NCBI GenBank assembly: GCA_013334225.1 | Contig: JAAXXY010000001.1 | Span: 124,001-188,000, forward strand | Length of the DNA: 64,000 nucleotides | Direction: 5' to 3' | Source: Chlorobiaceae bacterium | GTDB taxonomy: Bacteria; Bacteroidota; Chlorobiia; Chlorobiales; Chlorobiaceae | Shown: positions 53,778 through 63,746 of the stretch, one piece after another | Layout of the letters: every line of letters starts with the position of its first letter | Position numbering within the stretch: the first letter of the stretch is position 1 | Notes under the pieces: model-generated | The model's database searches: none | The model's input: only the letters and a program-made list of their open reading frames with translations | Told to the model about the DNA's origin: nothing | Made by a program: the position numbers and the translations under genes

Positions 53778-54527
53778 ATGAAACAGGGCTTTTTTACCGG
53801 TCTTCTTATCATTGTGACCTATGCGATTTCCTTAGGTTTTTACATCTGGATGGGGACTACCCCTCCCGATTCCATGTTTCATGCGGTCTGGAAAGGGGGC
53901 CCTGTCGTCTCTGTACTGATTGCACTTATCCTGATGGTGATCGCCTATATCGTCGAACGTATCATAGCCCTCAACAAGGCTTCAGGAAAAGGAAACATTC
54001 CGGAATTCGTCCAGAACCTCAAACAGGATATCGATAACGGCTATATCGATCAGGCGATTTCGAAATGCGACGATCATCAGAGCTCTCTTGCCGCCGTTCT
54101 CCGTTCAGTCCTCGAACGTTACAAGAAACTTGCTCATCTGAATGTGACCGACCGGGAGAAAAGGGTCAGCGAAATGGAAAAAGCCGTCGAGGAGGCAACC
54201 ATCATGGAAATGCCGCTTCTCGAGAAAAACCTTGTTGCCATTTCCACCATCGCGTCCATCTCTACCATGGTTGGTCTTCTCGGCACGACACTCGGCATGA
54301 TCCGCGCGTTCGCCGCCATGGCGACAAGCGGAGCTCCGGACGCGGTACAGCTTTCACTCGGTATCTCCGAAGCGCTGTTCAATACCGCGCTCGGTATCGT
54401 AGGCGGTATCATGGGTATTGTCACATACAATATTTTCACCAGCAGGGTTGACCATTTCAGCTATATGATCGACGAAGCAGCATTCTATATCATCCAGACT
54501 CTCGGAACCGGTAAAACCGATAACTGA
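53778..54527 (+). CDS. exbB: MotA/TolQ/ExbB proton channel family protein
   Basis: 249-residue inner-membrane part of the proton-driven motor that energises TonB. Hydrophobic helices lie at about 5-24 and 38-58, and two more near 155-180 and 195-225 in the conserved channel domain (ISTMVGLLGTTLGMIRAF; SLGISEALFNTALGIVGG). Length and pattern fit ExbB rather than MotA. It is the first gene of exbB-exbD-exbD-tonB, and its TGA overlaps the next ATG as TGATG. Confidence 0.92.
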   Translation: MKQGFFTGLLIIVTYAISLGFYIWMGTTPPDSMFHAVWKGGPVVSVLIALILMVIAYIVERIIALNKASGKGNIPEFVQNLKQDIDNGYIDQAISKCDDHQSSLAAVLRSVLERYKKLAHLNVTDREKRVSEMEKAVEEATIMEMPLLEKNLVAISTIASISTMVGLLGTTLGMIRAFAAMATSGAPDAVQLSLGISEALFNTALGIVGGIMGIVTYNIFTSRVDHFSYMIDEAAFYIIQTLGTGKTDN

Positions 54528-55060
54528 TGTCGAGAATCAAGGCTAAAAGGGTCGGCTTCAGAATTGACATGACGCCGATGGTTGATGTGGCATTTCTTCT
54601 TCTGACGTTTTTCATGCTGACGACGAAGTTCCGTCCGCCTGAAATTGTCAGGATTGACCTGCCTTCATCGCATTCGGAGCGTAAACTTCCGGAGAGCGAT
54701 GTCCTTACGGTTTCTGTCAGCAGCAACAATGCGTTTTTCATGGGGGTTTCCTCTCAGCAGTCAAGGGAAAAAATATTCAATGCTGTCGTGAAGCCGAAGC
54801 TTCTTAGCGCAGGTATGGCCAACGCTGCGGTTGCGGATTCACTGAAACATTTCAAACTTGCCGACAACTTTCCGGTCAATCGCGATGAACTCGACAAGTT
54901 CGTTGTCATGGCCCGCTTTGCCAACCAGAAACTCAGGCCGGTCATCAAAGCAGATGGCAATGCACAGTATGAAGCGGTCAATCATGTGATCAAGGTCTAT
55001 AAAAAAGCAAATCTGCTGACCTTCAATCTCATTACCGTACTGAAAAGGGAGGTTCGCTGA
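54527..55060 (+). CDS. exbD: ExbD/TolR family protein, first copy
   Basis: 177 residues. A short cytosolic start is followed by a helix that carries the key Asp of the family ([20 protein letters not shown], about 13-32), then a periplasmic domain. The conserved Asp in VDVAFLLL takes part in proton flow. Overlap with exbB means coupled translation. The periplasmic domain is somewhat longer than in typical ExbD. Confidence 0.92.
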   Translation: MSRIKAKRVGFRIDMTPMVDVAFLLLTFFMLTTKFRPPEIVRIDLPSSHSERKLPESDVLTVSVSSNNAFFMGVSSQQSREKIFNAVVKPKLLSAGMANAAVADSLKHFKLADNFPVNRDELDKFVVMARFANQKLRPVIKADGNAQYEAVNHVIKVYKKANLLTFNLITVLKREVR

Positions 55061-55062
55061 TC

Positions 55063-55587
55063 ATGGGTATAGTTGATTCTCCTAATGGCAATCGCAGTCT
55101 CAAGAAAGGAAAGAAACATTCCAAAAGGATCGGTTTCCGCCTCGATATGACGCCGATGGTCGATGTGGCTTTCCTGCTGCTGACATTCTTCATGCTGACC
55201 ACGACGTTTTCCAAAGCTAATACCATGGAAATCAACCTTCCTCCGGAGATGACGGAAGTGAAAGTTGCCGAAACAAACGTATTGACGCTCAGAATCGCCG
55301 ATGATGAATTCGCCTACTGTTCACTTGGAAACGAGGCGCCAAAGAAGATACCTCTGTATGATTCCGGGGACACACGCCAGCTTTCATTGAGCGGTTCTTT
55401 GCGCAGTCTTCTGAAACATCAGACCACGGCGAACGTCAAACTGGTGATTGTGGTGAAAATCAGTGACAAAGCAAGATACAAGCATCTTGTCGATATCATA
55501 GACGAGCTCAACCTTATGAAAATAGACCGTTTCAGCCTCGATGACTTCACCGTTCAGGATGCAGCGGAAATAAAACGGGCCGTTTGA
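55063..55587 (+). CDS. exbD: ExbD/TolR family protein, second copy
   Basis: 174 residues with the same [20 protein letters not shown] helix, here at about 27-46 behind a basic 25-residue start, and a different periplasmic domain. It is 2 bases after the first exbD. Two tandem, divergent ExbD paralogues occur in the Bacteroidetes/Chlorobi group and probably form a mixed complex with ExbB. The start is ATG at 55063. Confidence 0.92.
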   Translation: MGIVDSPNGNRSLKKGKKHSKRIGFRLDMTPMVDVAFLLLTFFMLTTTFSKANTMEINLPPEMTEVKVAETNVLTLRIADDEFAYCSLGNEAPKKIPLYDSGDTRQLSLSGSLRSLLKHQTTANVKLVIVVKISDKARYKHLVDIIDELNLMKIDRFSLDDFTVQDAAEIKRAV

Positions 55588-55617
55588 GGTTCCGATCAGT
55601 AAAGGAGCGATTGAAAA

Positions 55618-56421
55618 GTGTCTAAGAACCTTGAGAAATTGCACGAGGATACCTTTCGCAGGAAAGCCGCCGGATGGTCTTTCGGCGAGGAATTTCTCGA
55701 TACCGACCAGCTTCGCAAGCTGCATTACGGTAACCTGGTGCTTCGCCGCCAGGCGCATCTTTTCCTGAGCCATGGTGTTATTCTTGCAACCATACTGCTT
55801 TGCCTGTTCTGGGTGGTTTCGGCGAACTGGCACAAGGTAGGCGCACTTCTCGGATTGTTCGACAAGGACGATCATCCGATGGTACAGTGTTACGAAGTGG
55901 TGACCAGCGTAACACAGCTTCCGCCACCTCCGCCCATCGATGTACCGGAACCTCCTCCGGTAACGCCGAATGCGGTGACCCCTCCACCTCCCAATGTCGG
56001 TAAAATCAAACAGGTGAGCCAGGACGAAGCGCCGGCAGAACAGACTGTGGCAACCCAGAAGGAGTTGAAACAGGCGATGCTGACTCCAGCGGCAGGTTCG
56101 GGTTCTGGTCATGGATCGGATGATGTGCCGATGTTTGTCCCCTGTGAGAAAATGCCCGGTTTTCTCGAGCAGAAAAAACCGGTATATCCCGAGATGGCAA
56201 GAATTGCAGGAATTACTGGAAAAGTGTTTGTCAGTGTACTGATCGGAGAAGACGGCAAGCCTATCAAGGCGAAAGTAATGAAGCGGGTTCCTTCTGATTG
56301 CGATGTTTTCGATGCCTGTGCTATCAAATCGGTTATGGAGTCGAAATACTATCCCGGTATTCAGAACGGTTCACCGATAAAAGTCTGGTTTACCGTTCCG
56401 ATAAGATTTCAGCTTGATTGA
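55618..56421 (+). CDS. tonB: TonB family energy transducer
   Basis: 267 residues. Start is GTG at 55618 with AAAGGAG at good distance. An N-terminal soluble part is followed by a membrane helix at about 48-68 ([20 protein letters not shown]). A proline-rich linker spans about 101-126 ([16 protein letters not shown] and more). The C-terminal TonB domain has [20 protein letters not shown] and ends VPIRFQLD. It spans the periplasm to open TonB-dependent receptors for cobalamin or siderophores; no receptor gene is in this window. Its end overlaps the convergent DUF3098 gene by 13 bases. Confidence 0.93.
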   Translation: MSKNLEKLHEDTFRRKAAGWSFGEEFLDTDQLRKLHYGNLVLRRQAHLFLSHGVILATILLCLFWVVSANWHKVGALLGLFDKDDHPMVQCYEVVTSVTQLPPPPPIDVPEPPPVTPNAVTPPPPNVGKIKQVSQDEAPAEQTVATQKELKQAMLTPAAGSGSGHGSDDVPMFVPCEKMPGFLEQKKPVYPEMARIAGITGKVFVSVLIGEDGKPIKAKVMKRVPSDCDVFDACAIKSVMESKYYPGIQNGSPIKVWFTVPIRFQLD

Positions 56422-56675
56422 CCGGTCTCTTTTTTCAGTGTCCTGGGCCGGTAGAGGACGGCAAAGATGATCCAGACATATGATCCGATGAGGGTGAACG
56501 GACTCACGAAGAGTGCGAATACGCCATCGATGTTTTTTTCGATCAGCATGATGCCGTAGCTTGCGGCTATAAGCACTACCCCCAGGAGAATCATCAGGTA
56601 ATTGACTGCACCCAGCGGCATTGCTGTCTTTTTCTCATCCGGCTTTTTCTGCTGTTTCTTCGGTGAAGATTTCAT
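56409..56675 (-). CDS. DUF3098 family small membrane protein
   Basis: About 88 residues from the ATG at 56675. A Lys-rich start ([11 protein letters not shown]) leads to [19 protein letters not shown], the DUF3098 signature, and two hydrophobic helices ending near VLYRP. It overlaps the 3' end of argD by 41 bases and the end of tonB by 13. The start at 56621 (MPLGAVNY) is an alternative after the argD stop. Function unknown; in Bacteroidetes the family lies near cell-division genes, but not here. Confidence 0.75.
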   Translation of the reverse strand: MKSSPKKQQKKPDEKKTAMPLGAVNYLMILLGVVLIAASYGIMLIEKNIDGVFALFVSPFTLIGSYVWIIFAVLYRPRTLKKETGQSS

Positions 56676-57846
56676 CAAGTACATTGATACAGAGTTGTGC
56701 TTCCTCACGGCTGATGTTCAGGGGAGGAAGAAGCCTGATAACGCTCTGGCTCGTCGCATTGATCACGACATGTTTTCCGAGAGCTTTTTCGACATAATAT
56801 TTCGCTTCTCTATGCACAGTGATTCCAACCATCAGTCCGCAATGCCGTATATCGAGGATCTGTGCATGTCTGGAGGCGAGTTTCTGCAGTTCATCGGCAA
56901 GAAACTTTCCGATTCTGCCGGCATTTTCCATGAGACTGTCCTGCTCGATTGCTTCGATCATTGCCAGACCTGCAGCACATGCAACAGGATTTCCACCGAA
57001 TGTGGTTCCATGGTTACCGTAGGAGAGTACATCGGCCACCTTTTCGCTTCCGATAACAGCCGATAAAGGGAGCCCTCCGCCCAGAGGTTTTGCAAGGCAT
57101 ACAAGATCGGGATCCGCATCGACATGCTGATAGCTGAAGAACTTTCCGGTTCTGCCGCAGCCGGCCTGTATTTCATCGGCAACGATAAGGAAATTGTACC
57201 GTTCGCGCAGTTCTTTCAGTCTCCTGATAAATTGCCCGGATAACAGGTGGATACCTCCTTCTCCCTGAACCACCTCGATAAAGACTCCAGCGGTCTTTTC
57301 GGATACTTTCCGTTCGAGGTCCGTGATGTCGTTGAAGTCAATCATGCCCGTGCCGGGCAGAAGCGGATCAAATCCGTCAACATATTTTGCCTTGGCTGTC
57401 AGCGACATGGCCCCGTATGTCCTGCCGTGAAAACAGTTGCTGAGCGAAAGTACCTCTTTTTTATCAAGGTTATCGGTATGTGCAGCCCATTTCCGGGCGA
57501 TCTTGATTGATGCCTCGATCGCTTCGGTGCCGCTGTTAGCAAAAAAAACCTTGGACATTCCGCTGAGAGAGATCAGTTTTTCAGCGAGCTCGAATTGCGG
57601 TTGCATCATGAAGAGGTTCGATGCATGGATAAGCTTTGCCGCCTGTGCGCTGATAGCATGAACAAGCCGCTTGTCGCCATACCCGAGGGCATTGACACCT
57701 ATACCTGAAAGCATATCGAGGTAACGCGTGCCGTTGTTGCTGTAGAGCCAGACACCTTCGCCGTGAGAAACGGCAAGGGGCAGCCTCGCATAGTTATGGA
57801 AAAAAAGTTTCTGTTCTGTTTCCGGTGTTATGTCTGAAGGATTCAT
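56635..57846 (-). CDS. argD: Acetylornithine aminotransferase
   Basis: 403-residue class III PLP aminotransferase of arginine synthesis, making N-acetylornithine. [20 protein letters not shown] binds PLP phosphate, and [18 protein letters not shown] holds the PLP-ring Asp. The PLP Lys is in [16 protein letters not shown] (about 256). [13 protein letters not shown] follows. A substrate other than acetylornithine (ornithine, succinylornithine) is possible for this subfamily. It is the gene upstream of the DUF3098 gene. Confidence 0.92.
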   Translation of the reverse strand: MNPSDITPETEQKLFFHNYARLPLAVSHGEGVWLYSNNGTRYLDMLSGIGVNALGYGDKRLVHAISAQAAKLIHASNLFMMQPQFELAEKLISLSGMSKVFFANSGTEAIEASIKIARKWAAHTDNLDKKEVLSLSNCFHGRTYGAMSLTAKAKYVDGFDPLLPGTGMIDFNDITDLERKVSEKTAGVFIEVVQGEGGIHLLSGQFIRRLKELRERYNFLIVADEIQAGCGRTGKFFSYQHVDADPDLVCLAKPLGGGLPLSAVIGSEKVADVLSYGNHGTTFGGNPVACAAGLAMIEAIEQDSLMENAGRIGKFLADELQKLASRHAQILDIRHCGLMVGITVHREAKYYVEKALGKHVVINATSQSVIRLLPPLNISREEAQLCINVLDEIFTEETAEKAG

Positions 57847-57924
57847 GCTCTTGTCTGTTCCTGAAAAAATGATAGTGCAGATCGGTATACAAATCGATGA
57901 TAATAATGATGATTCGTATTCTGT

Positions 57925-58134
57925 TCAAATATTTTTTTGCGCTTTTTTCCATGTGATGATGACACGCAGAAGCCTCCATAAACCGTAAGAGCCGGTTAAC
58001 GCGGAATAAAGGATGAAATCCTGTCTTGAAGCTGCAGGAAACCGGTCCGGAAAAAACAGAACGAACAAAGCTGTGCCGATGAATGCAAACGACAGCAGCA
58101 GGCCGGTTATGATAGCTGCATAGTCAGGTTTCAT
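57925..58134 (-). CDS. Small hypothetical membrane protein
   Basis: 69 residues from the ATG at 58134 (MKPDYAAIITG). One long hydrophobic stretch lies at about 5-30 (AAIITGLLLSFAFIGTALFVLFF) and a second weaker one at about 45-65, with a basic C-terminus (ITWKKAQKNI). The ATG overlaps the ndh stop as TGATG, so it is translationally coupled to NDH-2 and may act with it. No family known to me. Confidence 0.65.
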   Translation of the reverse strand: MKPDYAAIITGLLLSFAFIGTALFVLFFPDRFPAASRQDFILYSALTGSYGLWRLLRVIITWKKAQKNI

Positions 58135-59435
58135 CACTCTTCTTCTTCCCTTCCGTTTCTGCATTTGTCAGGATCAGGGTAGAACCGCCATTCCCGGTTC
58201 ACGATCAGACGGGCCCCATAGCTGAATGTCACATAGGACCATGCCCACTGCAGTATGACGAATACCCGGTGGCGGAAGCTCGTCAGAAAATAGATATGCA
58301 CCAGCAGCCAGGTGAACCAGGCGATAATGCCGTCGAATTTCAATTTTCCGACTTCGACGATCGCCTTGTTTTTGCCGATCGTGGCCATCTGTCCCTTGTC
58401 TTTGTACCGGAATGTCTTCCGTTGCTTTCCTTTGTGGTCGAGCAGGATGTTTTTACCGATGGCCTTTCCCTGCTGCAACGCTACTGGCGCAAGGCCGGGA
58501 AGCGTTTTTCCGTTTTCGATGTCGAAATGGGCAAGGTCGCCGCCGACAAAGATTTCGGGATGGCCAGGGATACTGAGATCGTTTTCGACGATAATTCTGC
58601 CGATAGCGTCGGTTTCTACGCCCATTGTCCTGCCGATGGCAATTGCCGTGACACCGGCAGCCCAGAGAACGGTTGCGGCCTCGATGCGTTCATTGCCGAT
58701 CTGTACGCCTTCAGCATCGACATCGCTGACCATGCTGCTGGTCCAGACCTGAACACCGAGCTTTTCGAGCGAACGCGTTGCCTTGCTGGCAAGTTCATGA
58801 TCAAATGATCCGAGAATGCGCGGTGCAGCTTCAACGATAAAAATGCGGGTGAGTTTCGGATCGATATTCCGGTAAAAGCGTGACAGCGTGTACCGGCTCA
58901 TTTCACCTATCGATCCGGCAAGCTCGACACCGGTAGGCCCGCCTCCGACGATGACGAAGGTGAGCAGTTTCTTGCGCTCGACGGGATCGGTGGTTCTTTC
59001 GGCACGTTCATATGCCTCCATGACCCGTCTGCGGATCTCCTTGGCCTGCGCCAGCGTTTTCAGGCCCGGAGCATACTCTTCCCATTCGTTATGGCCGAAA
59101 TAGTGGTGCTGAACTCCGCAGGCAAGGATCAGGTAATCGTAAGGTATGTTTTTAAAATCGGTAATGACGGTTTTGCCTTCCATGTCGATATTCTTGACAA
59201 TCCCTTTGAAAACGGTGATATTGTGATATCCGGCGAGCATGTTCCTCAAAGGGGCAGCAATATCTCCTTCGCCGAGAGCAGCCATGGCAACCTGATAGAG
59301 GAGCGGCTGGAAAAGGTGGTAATTCTTCCGGTCTATGAGGGTTATATCCATGTCCAGTTTGTTTCCCAGCACCCTTGCGGCATTCAATCCGGCAAATCCG
59401 CCTCCGACAATCACTACCCGTTTTTTGTTCTCCAT
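58134..59435 (-). CDS. ndh: Type II NADH dehydrogenase (NDH-2)
   Basis: 433 residues. A peripheral membrane flavoprotein passing electrons from NADH to quinone without pumping protons. FAD motif VVIVGGGFAGLNAARVLG (about 7-24), NAD motif FVIVGGGPTGVELAGSIGEM (about 160-179), and FVGGDLAHFD near 292. The C-terminal hydrophobic region (IIAWFTWLLVHIYFLTSF) anchors it to the membrane. It is coupled to a small membrane protein downstream. Confidence 0.93.
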   Translation of the reverse strand: MENKKRVVIVGGGFAGLNAARVLGNKLDMDITLIDRKNYHLFQPLLYQVAMAALGEGDIAAPLRNMLAGYHNITVFKGIVKNIDMEGKTVITDFKNIPYDYLILACGVQHHYFGHNEWEEYAPGLKTLAQAKEIRRRVMEAYERAERTTDPVERKKLLTFVIVGGGPTGVELAGSIGEMSRYTLSRFYRNIDPKLTRIFIVEAAPRILGSFDHELASKATRSLEKLGVQVWTSSMVSDVDAEGVQIGNERIEAATVLWAAGVTAIAIGRTMGVETDAIGRIIVENDLSIPGHPEIFVGGDLAHFDIENGKTLPGLAPVALQQGKAIGKNILLDHKGKQRKTFRYKDKGQMATIGKNKAIVEVGKLKFDGIIAWFTWLLVHIYFLTSFRHRVFVILQWAWSYVTFSYGARLIVNREWRFYPDPDKCRNGREEEE

Positions 59436-59627
59436 CTATAAATTTTGTTGTCCACCCGTTCTGAATTCCGTCTGTATTAATTTCGAAAACGTTGTAAGGT
59501 AAAAAAAAGAAGCAAATTCCCGAGACAGGCCTGTTTTTTGACCACTGGTCTTTTTCTGCATCCTGCGATGAGCCTGCTGTCCCATGCTGTTTTCAATTGA
59601 TCGAACAGCCTGCACTTCAGTTTTCCG

Positions 59628-60128
59628 TCAGGTCAGCTGTTCGATGATTTTTCTGTGCAAAGGGAATTTTTCAAGCAGGGTATCTCTCCGGGCAAAAACG
59701 AGGTCGCCGAACTCGAAACCGGGTGCAACGACACAACTGACGAGAGTATAACTTTCCTCCTCAGGGTTTTCGGACACTGCTCCAAACCAGCTTCCGGCCG
59801 GGACGGTTTCCTGAATTACCTGCCCCTTGTCTGCCGAGAGGCCCAGGGTGAAGCTTGACGGCTCATTGTCCTCGGGAAAAACATGAATCGTCAGCGGGCT
59901 TCCGGTATGGTAGAACCACAGTTCATCGGAATGTATCTTATGGAGCCTGGAGCGTTCCGTGTTCTTCAGAAGGTAGAAGATCGAGGTCGCCCAGGCGCGC
60001 TTCCCGTTCAACAACCCTTTGCCGGTAATGTTGTACGAACCGCCGCTCCGGTAGTTTTCACGGTAATACCCCCCTTCGGGATGCCTGACAAGCTTCAGGT
60101 GTTCGATCCAGAAATCAGACTTTTGCAT
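59628..60128 (-). CDS. DUF985 cupin-fold protein
   Basis: 166 residues of the DUF985 (PF06172) cupin family. The signature includes [14 protein letters not shown] at the start, [18 protein letters not shown] (metal-binding-like His/Glu) and [16 protein letters not shown] toward the end. Biochemical function is not established. It overlaps the purE stop by 14 bases with an ATG at 60128 ([11 protein letters not shown]), so it is coupled to purE. Confidence 0.85.
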   Translation of the reverse strand: MQKSDFWIEHLKLVRHPEGGYYRENYRSGGSYNITGKGLLNGKRAWATSIFYLLKNTERSRLHKIHSDELWFYHTGSPLTIHVFPEDNEPSSFTLGLSADKGQVIQETVPAGSWFGAVSENPEEESYTLVSCVVAPGFEFGDLVFARRDTLLEKFPLHRKIIEQLT

Positions 60129-60642
60129 AAAGTTTTTCACGGATTTTACCGGTTTTCAGCCTTGAAGCGTCGGCAAGTTTTTTCCTGAATTCGATGAGAG
60201 AGGCCATCAGTGCATCGTCGGCGAGGGAAAGGATCTGGACGGCAAGCAGAGCGGCATTGCGGGCATTATCGATACCGACGGTTGCAACCGGTATGCCGGC
60301 GGGCATCTGGACGATCGAATAGAGTGAATCCTGTCCGTTGAGCTTGCTGCTGAAGATGGGTACTCCGATGACCGGAAGCACGGTCATGGCCGCGGTCACT
60401 CCCGGAAGGTGCGCAGCGCCGCCTGCTCCGGCAATGATGACTTTCAGTCCGCGTTCTTTTGCCGACGATGCATACTGTTCGAGGTCCTGTGGTGTCCTGT
60501 GTGCTGAAATGACCGATATCTCACAGGGAATGCCGAATTCGTCGAGCACCAGCGCCGCTTCTTTCATGATATCGAAATCGGAATCTGAACCCATCAGAAT
60601 CCCGACAATAGGAGTACTGACTGCTGCTGTTTTTCTTGCCAT
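60115..60642 (-). CDS. purE: N5-carboxyaminoimidazole ribonucleotide mutase (PurE class I)
   Basis: Purine synthesis step moving CO2 within the imidazole ring. 175 residues. [16 protein letters not shown] near the N-terminus and [14 protein letters not shown] carry the active-site Ser, Asp and His; [17 protein letters not shown] and [18 protein letters not shown] complete the site. The class I pattern implies PurK is encoded elsewhere. A divergent hemN lies on the other side (130 bases). Confidence 0.95.
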   Translation of the reverse strand: MARKTAAVSTPIVGILMGSDSDFDIMKEAALVLDEFGIPCEISVISAHRTPQDLEQYASSAKERGLKVIIAGAGGAAHLPGVTAAMTVLPVIGVPIFSSKLNGQDSLYSIVQMPAGIPVATVGIDNARNAALLAVQILSLADDALMASLIEFRKKLADASRLKTGKIREKLYAKV

Positions 60643-60772
60643 AAATGTATAGGGTGGTGGTCAGGACCTTTGCTGCCCGGTTGTTAAAAGGGTGATGATT
60701 TATGAAATTGCCCAGTTTTGTTTATTTTCCGTGATGAATTTAAAAAAATAATACTTGTTGAGGAACAGAGCA

Positions 60773-62194
60773 ATGGCAACAAATCTCGCATTGAAGTACA
60801 GCAATCCCGGACCTCGTTATACCAGTTACCCTACAATTCCTTCCTGGAGCACCGACGGTGTCACTCAGGAGCAATGGAAAGAGGCTCTGCTGAAGGGTTA
60901 CAACGACAGTAACGAGACCACCGGCATCAGCATGTACATACATATTCCGTACTGCGAGAACTACTGCTATTTCTGTGGCTGCAATGCCAATCGCACCAAG
61001 GACCATTCGGTTGAAAAGCCCTACCTCGATACGCTTCTTCGCGAATGGCAGATGTACGTCGATGTATTGCCGGGGAATCTCAACATCAAGGAAATGCATA
61101 TCGGCGGCGGCACACCTACCTTTTTCAGCCCTGAAAACCTGATCGTGCTTATAAATGGTATTTTCAGGAACGCCAACCGGATGGATAACCATATCTTCAG
61201 TTTCGAGACAAACCCCCGTTCAACCACGAGAGAGCACCTCGAAGCGCTTTTCAGCGTCGGGTTCCGCCGCATGAGCTTCGGCATACAGGATTTCGACCCG
61301 ACGGTACAGCAGGAGATCAACCGTATACAGTCGTTCGAACTGGTGAAGGAAAAAGTTGACCTTGCCCGCCAGATCGGTTTCACTTCCATCAATTTCGATC
61401 TTGTTTACGGGCTTCCCAAACAGAACCTCGCCACCATCACCGATACCATCCAGAAGGTTATGGAGCTAAGGCCGGACCGTCTCGCTTTCTATGCTTACGG
61501 TCACAATCCGCATATGTACGAAGGACAGCGGAAGTTCAGGGAGGAAGACCTGCCGGTCGGGGATGTCAAACAGGAGCTCTATGACAAGGGGCGCCAGATG
61601 CTCGAGTCCATAGGCTATCATGAGGTCGGCATGGACCATTTCGCCATCGAGGGCGATGCTCTTTATCTTGCCGCGAAAGACGGCTCCCTGCACCGCAACT
61701 TCATGGGTTATACGGAAAATACCACCCAGATGATGCTCGCGCTCGGCTCTTCCTCCATCAGCGATACCTGGTATGCATTCGCGCAGAACGAACGTGAGGA
61801 CGTTCCCTACATGAAGGCGGTGAACGATGAAAAACGGTTCCCGTTGCACCGGGGCCATCTGCTTACCGATGAAGATCTTGTACTCCGCCGCCACATTCTC
61901 AACCTGATGTGCAGGCAGAAAACCTCCTGGGAAGATCCGAAGCTTTACACCGAAGAGCTCGACATTTCGCTTATGCGGCTCGAGGATATGGAAAACGACG
62001 GGATGGTGATTCTCGGAGAAAAGAGCGTGCGCGTAACTGAAACCGGTATTCCTTTCCTAAGGAACATCTGTATGGCCTTCGATGCGAGGCTCTGGCGTTC
62101 CGACAGCCTTTCGAAAGCCTATAACGTTTCGAGGGATATCCAGAAGACCTATATCGAGAGGGCCCGTCTCGCCAAGACGCAGAAGGTCGTTTGA
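60773..62194 (+). CDS. hemN: Oxygen-independent coproporphyrinogen III oxidase
   Basis: Radical SAM enzyme that converts coproporphyrinogen III to protoporphyrinogen IX without O2, feeding heme and bacteriochlorophyll. 473 residues from ATG 60773 with GAGGAAC before it; a TTG at 60755 is not needed. The cluster motif [11 protein letters not shown] (about 64-74) binds the [4Fe-4S]. [15 protein letters not shown] and [15 protein letters not shown] follow. The C-terminal HemN domain is complete. Ends at a strong terminator. Confidence 0.95.
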   Translation: MATNLALKYSNPGPRYTSYPTIPSWSTDGVTQEQWKEALLKGYNDSNETTGISMYIHIPYCENYCYFCGCNANRTKDHSVEKPYLDTLLREWQMYVDVLPGNLNIKEMHIGGGTPTFFSPENLIVLINGIFRNANRMDNHIFSFETNPRSTTREHLEALFSVGFRRMSFGIQDFDPTVQQEINRIQSFELVKEKVDLARQIGFTSINFDLVYGLPKQNLATITDTIQKVMELRPDRLAFYAYGHNPHMYEGQRKFREEDLPVGDVKQELYDKGRQMLESIGYHEVGMDHFAIEGDALYLAAKDGSLHRNFMGYTENTTQMMLALGSSSISDTWYAFAQNEREDVPYMKAVNDEKRFPLHRGHLLTDEDLVLRRHILNLMCRQKTSWEDPKLYTEELDISLMRLEDMENDGMVILGEKSVRVTETGIPFLRNICMAFDARLWRSDSLSKAYNVSRDIQKTYIERARLAKTQKVV

Positions 62195-62221
62195 AGATGA
62201 TAACAAATTTTTAAAATAGCG

Positions 62222-62249
62222 AAGGGTGATTTCGGTCACCCTTTTTTTG
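62222..62249 (+). terminator. Terminator after hemN
   Basis: AAGGGTGA (62222-62229) pairs perfectly with TCACCCTT (62236-62243) around TTTCGG, followed by seven Ts. It ends where the next gene's upstream region starts. Confidence 0.9.
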
Positions 62250-62260
62250 TGTCCGTTTTT

Positions 62261-63397
62261 ATGAAAGAAAAGGTAAAAATCGGTTTTATGGGAAGCGGAT
62301 GGGCAAGGATCGCTCAGGCCCCTGCTTTTTCACTCATGGATGATGCCGAGCTTGCAGCAATAGCAAGTCCCACGGAGGCTCACCGAAAGAAATTCATGCA
62401 TATGTTCGAGATAAGAGAAGGGTTTGCCGACTGGCGTGAGATGCTCGACTGCGATCTCGATCTGGTATGTGTCACCACTCCTCCCTTTCTGCATTCAGAG
62501 ATGGTGCAGGGTGTACTTGCAAAAGGAATGAGTGTACTGTGTGAAAAACCTTTTGCCCTGAACGCCGGAGAAGCTGAAACGATGGCGCGGGCAGCTTCTG
62601 ATGCTCCGGGCCTGGCTCTTGTCGATCATCAGCTGAGATTTCATCCTGCTGTAAGGACCATGAAACAGATGATCGATGGCGGAGAGATAGGCCGGATCTA
62701 CGAAACAAGGGCGATTGTAAATCTGGGAAGCAGGACAAGGCCGGATCTGCCATGGTCCTGGTGGTGTGATGCTGATCGGGGGGGCGGGGCACTCGGAGCC
62801 TTAGGCTCCCATATCATAGATATGAACCGTTTTCTTATTGGTGAAATATCGGAAGTTTCCTGTAACCTTTCAACCAGTATTCCTTTCAGGCCTGACAGAT
62901 CAGGGAAACCTTGTGCGGTCACGTCAGACGACCAATTCGTGATGATGATGAAATTCGGTCCGTCATCCATAGCCCTCGGCAGTTCATCGCTCATGCATGT
63001 GACCACGGTAGGGGCATATACCTGGTTTTCGTTCGAGATTGTCGGCAGTCACAGAACTGTCAGGCTCGACGGTGCGGGACGGCTCTGGGAGATTATAAAC
63101 AATGAAGCCAAGGGAGGACGAAGCCTCATCGATGCACCTCGCTGGAAGCAGGTCGTTCCCATGCTGCCCTGGGATGAACTGGTGCTTCAGGAAAAAATCA
63201 GGCTTTCATCGCTGGCGGTCCATGGTGTCTTTGCGGTCGGGTTTGCTTTTCTCGCCCACAGGATTGTCAAGACTCTGCATAAAGGTGAAAAGACCGTTCA
63301 TGATGCGGCTGATTTCAATGACGGGTTGATGGTACAGAAAGTGATTGATGCAGGTGTAGAGTCCAACAGGCTGCGCCGATGGGTAAAAATCGCCTGA
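62261..63397 (+). CDS. Gfo/Idh/MocA family oxidoreductase
   Basis: 378 residues. The N-terminal NAD(P)-binding domain has [18 protein letters not shown], and [18 protein letters not shown] carries the conserved EKP motif. The C-terminal domain supplies the substrate site. Members oxidise sugars, inositol or related compounds, and some act on bilins; the substrate is unknown. A GTG at 62249 is a possible earlier start, but ATG 62261 ([11 protein letters not shown]) fits the family better. It sits between the hemN terminator and the leader at 63398. Confidence 0.88.
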   Translation: MKEKVKIGFMGSGWARIAQAPAFSLMDDAELAAIASPTEAHRKKFMHMFEIREGFADWREMLDCDLDLVCVTTPPFLHSEMVQGVLAKGMSVLCEKPFALNAGEAETMARAASDAPGLALVDHQLRFHPAVRTMKQMIDGGEIGRIYETRAIVNLGSRTRPDLPWSWWCDADRGGGALGALGSHIIDMNRFLIGEISEVSCNLSTSIPFRPDRSGKPCAVTSDDQFVMMMKFGPSSIALGSSSLMHVTTVGAYTWFSFEIVGSHRTVRLDGAGRLWEIINNEAKGGRSLIDAPRWKQVVPMLPWDELVLQEKIRLSSLAVHGVFAVGFAFLAHRIVKTLHKGEKTVHDAADFNDGLMVQKVIDAGVESNRLRRWVKIA

Positions 63398-63746
63398 ATA
63401 CGCTATTTGCCTGTAGAATAATTCAATAAATCGTATAGGTGATTATGCTAAGGGTACAGTATAAATACAGTGCTACTGTTTTCTCAGAAGATGAAGATTT
63501 TTCTTAGTTCAGTTAAATATCGTACCTTTAAATACGAAGCTTCCCTTAGCTATCCCCCGTAGCTTTCAGTAACCGATTCGAGGATAACTGGTCAGGGAGT
63601 TGGCTCATGATCTTTAAGATTTTAACGGTTGTCTGTTCAGAATGGCTGGAGTGTAAGGTTATTTGAATGAACCTGTTGTTTAGTGAAACGAGGGTACTGT
63701 TCTCAGAAAAAAAGTGAGGAAATAGAAACTACTGCCGCCTGTTCAA
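63398..63746 (+). other. Leader with several small hairpins before a sensor gene
   Basis: 349 bases without a gene. ACAGT (63467-63471) and ACTGT (63475-63479) make a hairpin followed by Ts, perhaps ending the previous gene. TCGTA/TACGA pair at 63520-63537. A larger fold is possible at 63541-63599: TTCCCT/AGGGAG-type closing stem around two hairpins, AGCTA/TAGCT (loop TCCCCCG) and CAGT/ACTG. No known riboswitch boxes were recognised. The rest is AT-rich and probably holds the promoter of the next gene. Confidence 0.45.
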
